Below are positions 1-6,333 of a stretch of 27,900 nucleotides of DNA, one piece after another. The notes under the pieces are model-generated. The model saw only the letters and a program-made list of their open reading frames with translations, made no database searches and was not told where the DNA came from. This stretch comes from an uncultured Bacilli bacterium. Lineage in GTDB: Bacteria > Bacillota_I > Bacilli_A > RF39 > UBA660. The translations under genes were made by a program, and so were the position numbers. The stretch spans positions 1-27,900 of the forward strand of contig CALVJF010000004.1 in assembly GCA_944331885.1 (NCBI GenBank), written 5' to 3'. The first letter of the stretch is position 1. Every line of letters starts with the position of its first letter.

Positions 1-368
1 AAATTTATATTCTTTGACCAATCGTAGTTATTAACTACTTCAAAACCAAAAATATCTTCAACTTGTTTTCTTAATCTTTTGTAGTTGTAATCTAGTGTTT
101 CTTTAGTAATCATTGGTCTTTCCGCACTTGGCTTAGGATCACCTATTAAACCGGTAGCTCCACCGACTAAAAGGATTGGATTATGGCCACCTTTTTTTAA
201 GCGAAAAGCCATTGAAAATGTTGAATAATGGCCAATATGTAGACTATCTCCTGTTGGATCTGTTCCAATGTAAAATGTAAGACCACCATTATTTATTTTT
301 TCTTCTAAGATTGGATCGGTTATATTTTCGATTAATCCACGCCAAACTAATTCATCATATAATTTCAT
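1..368 (-). CDS. tyrS: Tyrosyl-tRNA synthetase, N-terminal part (cut by window edge)
   Basis: This class I enzyme charges tRNA-Tyr with tyrosine in the cytoplasm. About 122 N-terminal residues are visible. The protein starts MKLYDELVWRGLI and carries the tyrosine-pocket segment YIGTDPTGDSLHIGHY with an intact HIGH motif, then GGATGLIGDPKPSAERP, all typical of bacterial TyrRS. The catalytic KMSKS loop and the S4-like tail lie beyond the edge. The ATG at 368 follows the dUTPase stop by one base, and its ribosome site (AGAGGAAA) lies inside that gene, so the two are co-transcribed. Both lie behind a T-box leader whose candidate specifier is a Tyr codon, which independently supports the assignment. 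Confidence 0.97.
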   Translation of the reverse strand, partial: MKLYDELVWRGLIENITDPILEEKINNGGLTFYIGTDPTGDSLHIGHYSTFSMAFRLKKGGHNPILLVGGATGLIGDPKPSAERPMITKETLDYNYKRLRKQVEDIFGFEVVNNYDWSKNIN

Positions 369-369
369 T

Positions 370-855
370 TTAATTTTCCTCTTTTCTATTTGTACTACCT
401 ATTCCGCCTTGACGAATTGTAGTGGTATTATCATCGTCGGTGATTAAAAATTTCGTAAACATTCCTTGACCATAGGCAGTATTCTTTTTTATGTGAATAA
501 CTTCGTTACCTTCATTTTGTAATGAAAACCACATATGCCCCTCATTAGATGGATTGTTATAATAATCACTTTCAATTACACCTACTTGGTTAGTAACTCT
601 TAAATTATATTTAAATCCTAGACTACTACGATTTAGTAATAATAATGCTTCATCTTTTTCGAAGACTGCTTTAATTCCAGTTGGTACTTTAACTATCTCG
701 CCTGGCTTGATAATAATGTCACTAATAGCAAAGAAATCATAGCCAGCACTGCAAGATGTTGCACGTTTAGGGAGCAAATATGAATCGTATAATTTTGGAT
801 CATTAGATATATCTTTTTCAAATTGTTTAAAACTTATTTTTTCAAAATAACGCAT
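370..855 (-). CDS. dut: dUTP diphosphatase (trimeric dUTPase family)
   Basis: This enzyme hydrolyses dUTP to dUMP and pyrophosphate, keeping uracil out of DNA and feeding dTMP synthesis. In 161 residues the five family motifs can be followed: SAGYDFFA (motif 1), NRSSLGFKY (motif 2), GVIESDYYNN (motif 3), GQGMF (motif 4) and RQGGIGSTN (motif 5). Motif 3 has Glu where most family members have the catalytic Asp (GVID), and motif 5 ends GIGSTN rather than GFGSTG. The overall pattern still resembles a Bacillota dUTPase clade. The start follows an AGGAGG site directly after the T-box terminator. As first gene of the leader it should share tyrosine-dependent control with tyrS. dCTP-deaminase-like activity is less likely. 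Confidence 0.88.
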   Translation of the reverse strand: MRYFEKISFKQFEKDISNDPKLYDSYLLPKRATSCSAGYDFFAISDIIIKPGEIVKVPTGIKAVFEKDEALLLLNRSSLGFKYNLRVTNQVGVIESDYYNNPSNEGHMWFSLQNEGNEVIHIKKNTAYGQGMFTKFLITDDDNTTTIRQGGIGSTNRKEEN

Positions 856-859
856 AATA

Positions 860-998
860 CCTCCTAAAAAAAGTTCATAAACTTAAGGACGAAATAATCG
901 CGGTACCACCTTAATTTATGAACTTTCATACTCTTTAATTCTTAACGCGAAATAACGTTTTAGCTCCAGAGTTGTAAATTCCTTCATTGCTAATTGAT
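860..998 (-). promoter_or_regulatory. Miniature T-box leader, probable tyrosine specifier
   Basis: The antiterminator core AAGGTGGTACCGCG is a close T-box match, and its bulge base T can pair with the A73 discriminator of tRNA-Tyr. Upstream, TTAGC (993-989) pairs with GCTAA (964-960), closing a Stem I of only 34 nt. It holds GAAGG and CTCTGGAG sequences like the specifier-domain borders, with TAC (Tyr) at 976-974 in the loop. A short AACGT/GCGTT hairpin, perhaps Stem III, follows. The predicted transcription start (about 997) lies just before Stem I, so the distal tRNA-elbow-binding part is missing rather than overlooked. The downstream tyrS gene agrees with the specifier. Confidence 0.85.
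865..925 (-). terminator. T-box terminator hairpin of dut-tyrS
   Basis: On the minus strand AAGTTCATAAATTAAGG (from 925) pairs with CCTTAAGTTTATGAACTT (to 871), followed by a run of seven T. The conserved T-box sequence AAGGTGGTACCGCG (912-899) overlaps the 5' arm, so antiterminator and terminator are mutually exclusive, as in known T-box leaders. Confidence 0.9.
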
Positions 999-1002
999 AT
1001 AT

Positions 1003-1030
1003 ATTTTAACACTTTTATATTTTTTTGCAA
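1003..1030 (-). promoter_or_regulatory. Promoter of the dut-tyrS T-box transcript
   Basis: On the minus strand, TTGCAA (1030-1025), 16 bp, then TAAAAT (1008-1003) with an extended -10 TG (TGTTAAAAT). The start would fall near 996-998, right before Stem I of the leader. Confidence 0.6.
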
Positions 1031-2968
1031 CTATTCATCTTTGTCTTTTTTGCCAAAATTTCTAAACATTGAACCTAGCATGCTGAAATTAAAGTAAATC
1101 TTGTATCCTAGTATTCTTAAAATTGTATAGGCAATAACAAGAACTAAGATTAATACTATTATAATTATCAAGAAAATGTTTGGTCCCTTTTCTACCCCAG
1201 TTACTACAATAAGATACTCAGTAGTACTTGCATCTTCAGCTGTAACTTTAATAGTAATTTCACTGCCTTTTTGGAGTTTTTCATTGTTTAATATTTCAAC
1301 ACTGGCATTTTCATCATTAGTTACTGCTTTAATTTCTAATGTAGTTTCTTTTTTATTTAAAACAACTTCATATTCATAATTATCACTTGTAAACTCAATT
1401 TCATGACCTTCAATTGTTAGTTCTTTTAAACTACTATCATTAGATACTTCTAAATCTTCGCCTTTACGAATTACATTTATGGTGTAAATACGGATAAAAT
1501 CTTCTTTTGTTTGAACTTTAATAGTTACAACATTTGTTTCTTCTACAACTAAATTTTCATGACCAGTTATTGTAACAACATCTTCGCTATTTTGAGGAAC
1601 TGGATCGATTAAAAGAGTTGTTACTTCATAAGGAACAGTTAAATTGTATTCTTGAACTTTAGGATCAAATTCTATATTTCCTGATGATAATGTTATTGAT
1701 TTAAGTAATCCTAAGTTATCAGTATTTATTGGTGGATTTTCAGGCTTAGGAGTACTTGAAGAAGCACGAGTTATTTTAATAGTATATGTTTTAGTAGTTC
1801 CCTTTTCGCTTTTTACTTTAATTTGAATTGTATTGGTTCCTTCTTTAAGAGTTATACTGCGAGGTCCGTATCCTTGAACAAAAGATGATTTGCTATTAGT
1901 TAATTCAGCGTTAACATAAGCTTTTGTTACATCATTAGCTACACTAGCGGTATAGCTTGTACGAGTCGCGCTGAATGATTCATTAAACTTAATTCCATCA
2001 ATACTTAATGATTTTAAAGTATTTACGCTACTACGATTATCTGGGCGAGTTATTTTTATAGTATATGTAGTTACATTTCCTGATGAACTTTTAACTTTAA
2101 TACTGAAAGTATTTGTTCCATATTTAAGGCTTACTGTTCTTGGTCCTGAGCCACTAACAAACGATGATCCATCACTATTTAAACTAGCATTTATTGATAC
2201 TGATGATGCGTTTACAGTTGCTGTATAAGAAGTTGTTTTAGCATTAAAACTAGGACTTAATGTTCCACTTGATAGAGATAAACTTTTCAAATAGGAAGTT
2301 GTTGCCGCATTTTCTTTTACACACTTATAAGAATATGACCTTGTACAATAACGATATGTTAGTGCGTAAGATGTCAAAGATCCTGTATTTAATTTAGCAC
2401 AGTTATCTCTATATAAACCAGATTCATCCATATCTAATACATAACCACTTGCACATTTTACTATATCACCTGAAACATCTGGCTTAATAGTACTACCATT
2501 GTATTTAAAACAACGATTTACGCTTCCGCTTCCAGTAGCATTTAGAGCGCTTTGATTGTCACAAGAGGCAGTTATTTGAACTGCACTTGTAAATAATGTA
2601 TATTTTCCACTACTATCAAGCAAAGCTATTTTATAAATACCATTTTTTAAACTAAGATAATAAGTCGTTGCTGATCCATTTGCAACATTGACGGTGATGT
2701 TATCAGCTGAATTATTAATATTTTCAGCATATATTCCCCTAATTTGACTACTACCTTGTTTAATTTGAATTGCAATTAAATCATTGCCCATAGTACTCAC
2801 CTTTACAAATGATGGTGATGTATAAGCTTTAACCGTATAATCTTTTAAATAATTTTTTTCTAAATTACCAATTGCTTGGGCATTACTTGGATTAAAAAAG
2901 CCAATAAAAGAGCAAGCAAAAATCATATATATAAATATACTTAATTTTTTATTAATCTTTGATACCAT
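1031..2968 (-). CDS. Membrane-anchored surface protein with four cadherin-like beta-sandwich repeats
   Basis: A 645-residue exported protein of unknown role, probably a cell-surface adhesin or scaffold. From the chosen ATG: a signal peptide (MVSKINKKLSIFIYMIFACS, cleavage near NAQA); an N-terminal domain with six cysteines (about residues 136-216); four repeats beginning LKSL/LKSI/LKEL and ending YTIKITR-like (about 227-308, 318-401, 422-501, 514-590), matching the cadherin-like beta-sandwich family (Pfam PF12733 type); a membrane helix (about 597-618); and a charged tail ending KKDKDE. There is no LPXTG motif. The reading frame stays open 20 codons upstream, but AGGAG precedes this ATG. An in-frame TTG two codons earlier, better spaced from AGGAG, is an alternative start. 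A promoter-like TTGATT-17-TATTAT lies just upstream. Confidence 0.85.
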   Translation of the reverse strand: MVSKINKKLSIFIYMIFACSFIGFFNPSNAQAIGNLEKNYLKDYTVKAYTSPSFVKVSTMGNDLIAIQIKQGSSQIRGIYAENINNSADNITVNVANGSATTYYLSLKNGIYKIALLDSSGKYTLFTSAVQITASCDNQSALNATGSGSVNRCFKYNGSTIKPDVSGDIVKCASGYVLDMDESGLYRDNCAKLNTGSLTSYALTYRYCTRSYSYKCVKENAATTSYLKSLSLSSGTLSPSFNAKTTSYTATVNASSVSINASLNSDGSSFVSGSGPRTVSLKYGTNTFSIKVKSSSGNVTTYTIKITRPDNRSSVNTLKSLSIDGIKFNESFSATRTSYTASVANDVTKAYVNAELTNSKSSFVQGYGPRSITLKEGTNTIQIKVKSEKGTTKTYTIKITRASSSTPKPENPPINTDNLGLLKSITLSSGNIEFDPKVQEYNLTVPYEVTTLLIDPVPQNSEDVVTITGHENLVVEETNVVTIKVQTKEDFIRIYTINVIRKGEDLEVSNDSSLKELTIEGHEIEFTSDNYEYEVVLNKKETTLEIKAVTNDENASVEILNNEKLQKGSEITIKVTAEDASTTEYLIVVTGVEKGPNIFLIIIIVLILVLVIAYTILRILGYKIYFNFSMLGSMFRNFGKKDKDE

Positions 2969-3044
2969 ATACAATTGCACTCCTATCTTATATATAAATA
3001 TAATAACATTAAATAAAAGCCAAATCAAGAATATTATTGAACAT

Positions 3045-3073
3045 AAAAAAAATATATTTTAGCAATATATTTT
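3045..3073 (-). terminator. AT-only terminator after the YtxH-like gene
   Basis: Minus-strand AAAATATAT, a 7-nt loop and ATATATTTT, then more T (arms 3073-3065 and 3057-3049). It touches the stop codon of the upstream gene and ends the envelope operon before the surface-protein gene. Confidence 0.6.
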
Positions 3074-3474
3074 TATTTTTCTTCTAGTTTTGCAACTATG
3101 TCTTTTAAGACTACAGCAATTTTTTCTTTGACATCATTTGCTGCTTTATTTACTACTGGGCTACATTTATCAACGGCAATTTTTACTAATTCATCAGTCT
3201 TTCTAGCAATTGCTTTGGCTTTAGATTTAGCAATGTTTAAAGCTTTTTCTTTATCTAAATCAGCAAGTTCTTCTTTAATTTCAGAAATCTTTCTTTCTAA
3301 TTCTTCTTTAACCTCACTAGGATCTATTTCCTTAACTTTTGCTACTAAGTCATCTAATTTTTGTTTTAATTCGGCTCTAGTTTCACTGCCTTTTTTAGGA
3401 GCAAATAAAACTCCTAAACCTGCTCCAATTCCTAAACCTAGTAAAAATTTACCAATACCATTTTTTTTACTCAT
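3073..3474 (-). CDS. YtxH-like small envelope/stress protein
   Basis: A 133-residue protein with the N-terminal hydrophobic glycine-rich segment FLLGLGIGAGLGVLFAPKKGSETR, split here as FLLGLGIGAGLG then VLFAPKKGSETR, which is the hallmark of the YtxH family (PF12732 type). A long, highly charged lysine/glutamate helical region (about residues 35-133) follows, likely a coiled coil or amphipathic helix on the cytoplasmic side. The open frame extends 22 codons further, but GAGGAGGAATAAT directly before this ATG fixes the start. It sits one base after the DUF948-like gene, the same pairing as ytxG-ytxH of Bacillus, which are general-stress genes there. Biochemical function is unknown. Confidence 0.8.
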   Translation of the reverse strand: MSKKNGIGKFLLGLGIGAGLGVLFAPKKGSETRAELKQKLDDLVAKVKEIDPSEVKEELERKISEIKEELADLDKEKALNIAKSKAKAIARKTDELVKIAVDKCSPVVNKAANDVKEKIAVVLKDIVAKLEEK

Positions 3475-3475
3475 A

Positions 3476-3763
3476 TTATTCCTCCTCTTTTTTATTTTTC
3501 TTTTTAAAAAATAGTTTCCCGATAATGTTTGAAACACCATCTACAACGCGATCTGTAACTGATACAAGTTTATCAGTTGTAAAATCAATTATGTTAAAAA
3601 AGCCATTAAGTGATTGAACTTTATCGTTAACATCATCAACTACTTTTTCAACTTTATTGATAGTTTTAATAGATTTTATACCTAGTATTATACCTATTAC
3701 TAATATTATAATCAAAAGTATGTAAATTATTATAGGTAAAAAAACTTGTAAAAATTCAACCAT
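3476..3763 (-). CDS. DUF948/YtxG-like membrane protein
   Basis: A 95-residue protein with one N-terminal membrane helix (about residues 5-30, IIIYILLIIILVIGIILGI), then a heptad-like region (KSIKTINKVEKVVDDVNDKV) and a lysine/glutamate-rich end. This layout matches DUF948 proteins such as YtxG, and the next gene encodes a YtxH-like protein as in Bacillus. The start codon overlaps the upstream stop (TAATG), implying translational coupling; GGAAGGAAG is the ribosome site. The role is unknown; it is inferred to work at the membrane with its neighbours. Confidence 0.7.
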   Translation of the reverse strand: MVEFLQVFLPIIIYILLIIILVIGIILGIKSIKTINKVEKVVDDVNDKVQSLNGFFNIIDFTTDKLVSVTDRVVDGVSNIIGKLFFKKKNKKEEE

Positions 3764-4626
3764 TATTCTTCCTTCCTTTCTTCATACATTGAATCTATTA
3801 AATTAAATAAGTCACCTTCTAATGTATCTTTTTCTTTATCTTTGTTTAATTCTTTTTCAATTTCATCTAATATTTCTAAAGCACTTGTATGCTCGTCAAC
3901 TACCTGATAGTCATCAACTACTGGTTCTTCTTCCTCCACAATATTAGTAATTGGCTCTTCAACTTTTTCGACTTTTACAACTGGAGGCTCTTCACTATCA
4001 CTAAAATTATCTAAAATTAAATCATCAATACTTTTTTCATTGTTAACTTTTTTTGGTAGTAAATCTTCTTCAATTTCAGGAATTTCAGTAACAATGCCAA
4101 AAGCTTTTTGGCGAATTGAATCAACATCCCGAACAAGATCTGTATCTTCTTTGACTCTAGTTACGACATCTTCCTTTTTGTAGTTTTTATCAAGAATACC
4201 ATATACTGGAGAAATTACTGGAGATGGTCTGAATGGCTTCTTTTCTTCCACTTTCTTCATTTCGTAGCGACTATAATCTTTATGTTCAACTTTTTTTATT
4301 GTAGTTGTTGTTGTTTTAATATATGGCTCACTAACTGGTGGCTTTTTAGGTTTTGATGCACGATAATTCATTCTTTCAAATTCTTCTTCATCAAATGCCA
4401 AAAATGGTGAATGCTCTTTTTCAATTGGCTTTGGTTCTGGTCGTGGTGGCTCTGGCTCATGTTGTGGTTCGATATCTCTTTTAAGAGAACGTGATCTTGA
4501 TAAAATTGGTTCTTCTTTTTTTTCTTCTTTTGGTTTTTCTTTTATTTCTGGTTCTTTTTTTGTAATAACGGGAATTTCTTCTTCTTCTACAAATAAAATA
4601 TCTTTTATTTTGTCAAATAAGCCCAT
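3763..4626 (-). CDS. Acidic/proline-rich cytoplasmic protein of unknown function
   Basis: I do not recognise this 287-residue protein. It starts MGLFDKIKDILFVEEEE, which could form a short amphipathic membrane-touching helix, then runs through Lys/Glu/Pro-rich low-complexity sequence (EPEPPRPEPKPIEKE near 75-90), a threonine run (TTTTT) and a more ordered middle block containing ISPVYGILDKNYKKED. The C-terminal third is strongly acidic. There is no signal peptide or membrane segment. The layout resembles scaffold or linker proteins at the division site or envelope, and the first residues recall SepF, but no SepF domain follows. It lies between a lipoprotein gene and the YtxG/YtxH-like pair in one operon, so an envelope-related role is an inference from context only. 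Confidence 0.7.
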   Translation of the reverse strand: MGLFDKIKDILFVEEEEIPVITKKEPEIKEKPKEEKKEEPILSRSRSLKRDIEPQHEPEPPRPEPKPIEKEHSPFLAFDEEEFERMNYRASKPKKPPVSEPYIKTTTTTIKKVEHKDYSRYEMKKVEEKKPFRPSPVISPVYGILDKNYKKEDVVTRVKEDTDLVRDVDSIRQKAFGIVTEIPEIEEDLLPKKVNNEKSIDDLILDNFSDSEEPPVVKVEKVEEPITNIVEEEEPVVDDYQVVDEHTSALEILDEIEKELNKDKEKDTLEGDLFNLIDSMYEERKEE

Positions 4627-4638
4627 TGTCTCACCTTC

Positions 4639-5277
4639 CTAATTAATTAAATCGGAATCATGAACTTCTTCATTATTTTGTTCTTCATCCTTCTCTTTAT
4701 AATATAAATAATTACTATCATCTTTTGGTTCAAAAATATTGAATTCGGTTTCTTTGTATTGTAAAACATTTTCCCCCATTAGATTGTCTAGAATTTTATC
4801 ATTATAAGTAATTGAAGATAATATATTTAATGAGTTTAAGACTGTAAAATTTATATCTACTTCTCTTACTATTACTTCTATTTTAGCATAATTATACATG
4901 ATTTCAATAAGATATTTGTCTTCTTCAATATTTTTTATTTCAATATATCCAAATTTATCTTTATTGTTTATTGCTTGGGAATAGTAGCAATCAGGATTTT
5001 CTTCGTATTTTTCTAATACTTTATTAACATAACTAACTGCATCTATGTATAGGTAATATATATATTTAGAATCAGTTAATTTTTCATTATAATCTGTATA
5101 ATCTATATTTCGAATACCTTTAGGAAGGTAATATTTATAACCAACACGATATTCATTGTACATTGATATTTTACGGTTTATTCCAGTATTAATTATTTCT
5201 TCGAGATTCATAGTTGCAACATTAGTACAACCGCAAGCAAAAAATAATACTAAAAAGGCAAGGATAATTTTTTTCAT
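4639..5277 (-). CDS. Predicted lipoprotein, unknown function
   Basis: A 212-residue protein with a lipoprotein-type signal: MKK, a hydrophobic run (IILAFLVLFFA) and CGCTN, with Cys 16 or 18 as the lipidated residue. The mature part is rich in Tyr, Asn, Ile and Glu and shows no domain I know; the last 25 residues are very acidic (KEKDEEQNNEEVHD). AGGAGG lies 7-8 nt before the ATG. It is the first gene of the four-gene envelope operon, 12 bp ahead of the acidic protein gene. A promoter with an extended -10 overlaps the stop codon of trmB just upstream. Confidence 0.75.
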   Translation of the reverse strand: MKKIILAFLVLFFACGCTNVATMNLEEIINTGINRKISMYNEYRVGYKYYLPKGIRNIDYTDYNEKLTDSKYIYYLYIDAVSYVNKVLEKYEENPDCYYSQAINNKDKFGYIEIKNIEEDKYLIEIMYNYAKIEVIVREVDINFTVLNSLNILSSITYNDKILDNLMGENVLQYKETEFNIFEPKDDSNYLYYKEKDEEQNNEEVHDSDLIN

Positions 5278-5301
5278 AAAGTCCTCCTACTTCCAAGGTA
5301 C

Positions 5302-5310
5302 ATTATATCA
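5302..5310 (-). promoter_or_regulatory. Extended -10 promoter of the lipoprotein operon
   Basis: Minus-strand TGATATAAT (5310-5302) is a full extended -10 with no good -35 hexamer. Its TGA is also the stop codon of trmB. Confidence 0.5.
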
Positions 5311-5946
5311 TTGATTAATATTTTTTTCTACTCTCAAATATTTTATTTTAATTCCTTGGGATTTGAATTTTTTCTCGTATTCTGTTTCGACATTAGGTAT
5401 TGAAGTATTAGCTAAATCTAAGGAAATTTCTTTTATTATATAGCCATAATTACTAAGAGAAACTATACTACTTTCAAATAATCCTTCATTATCGGTTTTT
5501 TGAATTATACAGCATTTTTTGTTAAATATTTGATCATAAATTGGTAGAAAAGTTAAAGATGTAAGTCGTCTTTTAGCATGACGTTTTTTGGGCCAAGGAT
5601 CGGAAAAATTTAAATATATAGTTGTTATTTCATGATCAAAAATATCTTTTAGATTCAAAGCATCGGTAACAATTATTTTTAAATTTGGAATTTGATATTT
5701 TGCTAATTTTTTTAATGCTCTTGCTACTATACTGGAATATTTTTCTAAACCAATAAAGTTTAAATTAGGATTTTGAAGAGCCATATTAATTAAAAAATCG
5801 CCCTTGCCCATGCCAATTTCTAAATGAATAGGATTGTTATTATTAAATATTTTTTGATATTGACCAAGAAATTCTTGAGGATTGGAAATTACATAAGGAT
5901 TTTGGTCTATCATTTCTTGAGCATTTTGGATATTTCTAATACGCAT
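5308..5946 (-). CDS. trmB: tRNA (guanine-46-N7)-methyltransferase
   Basis: A 212-residue SAM-dependent enzyme that makes m7G46 in tRNA variable loops. It has the SAM-binding segment HLEIGMGKGDFL (about residue 41), GLEKYSSIVARALKK, the acidic-loop Asp in VTDALNLKD, the signature LNFSDPWPKKRHAKRR (about residues 112-127), and the late TDNEGLFE motif, all diagnostic of TrmB. Length is normal. The ribosome site is weak (AGTAGTGAT). A divergent small gene starts 52 bp away. The stop codon overlaps the promoter of the next operon. Confidence 0.96.
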   Translation of the reverse strand: MRIRNIQNAQEMIDQNPYVISNPQEFLGQYQKIFNNNNPIHLEIGMGKGDFLINMALQNPNLNFIGLEKYSSIVARALKKLAKYQIPNLKIIVTDALNLKDIFDHEITTIYLNFSDPWPKKRHAKRRLTSLTFLPIYDQIFNKKCCIIQKTDNEGLFESSIVSLSNYGYIIKEISLDLANTSIPNVETEYEKKFKSQGIKIKYLRVEKNINQ

Positions 5947-5997
5947 TTTATCACTACTTTCTAATATTTACATATACTTAAATAAGGGGGAGTTAAG

Positions 5998-6333
5998 ATG
6001 AAAAAAGATCGTAATACTTTTTTTCAAAGTGCTGGAATGACTTCGCAAACTGTAATGCCAAATATGAATATGATGCAACCGATGAATCAACCATATATTT
6101 ATAATCAAATGCCAGCACCAGTGCAAGCTAGTCAAGCAAGTCAAAGTTTTTATTCAGGACCAGATTTACCTATTTATAACCAACAAATTCCTAGTAATTA
6201 CAATGATATTGAAGCACGTATTGATCAATTAGAGCTTCAGATAAATCGTTTAGATTCCCGTATTGCTAAAATTGAGAATCAAATTAATATGAATAATGAT
6301 AATAATTATTCTTCAAAAATGTATATGGTCTAA
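5998..6333 (+). CDS. Small Met/Gln/Asn/Pro-rich protein with C-terminal coiled coil
   Basis: I do not recognise this 111-residue protein, one of only two on the plus strand. Residues 1-70 are low complexity, rich in Met, Gln, Asn and Pro (MNMMQPMNQPYIYNQMP), with no cysteine. Residues 74-96 form clear heptads (IEARIDQLELQINRLDSRIA), so it probably oligomerises. A strong AAGGGGGAG site lies just before the ATG. The composition is reminiscent of spore coat or adhesive proteins, and other spore-type genes are in the window, but this is only an analogy. Its own terminator lies inside the end of the convergent flippase gene. Confidence 0.75.
   Translation: MKKDRNTFFQSAGMTSQTVMPNMNMMQPMNQPYIYNQMPAPVQASQASQSFYSGPDLPIYNQQIPSNYNDIEARIDQLELQINRLDSRIAKIENQINMNNDNNYSSKMYMV

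Noticed and set aside
2029..2280. DNA-level tandem repeat in the surface-protein gene
   Set aside because: The repeats are clear only at protein level; nucleotide sequences of the units have diverged, so this is an old domain duplication rather than a recent repeat.
3763..4626. SepF-like division protein, from the start MGLFDKIKDILF and acidic linker
   Set aside because: No SepF globular domain follows; the rest is low-complexity acidic/proline-rich sequence.
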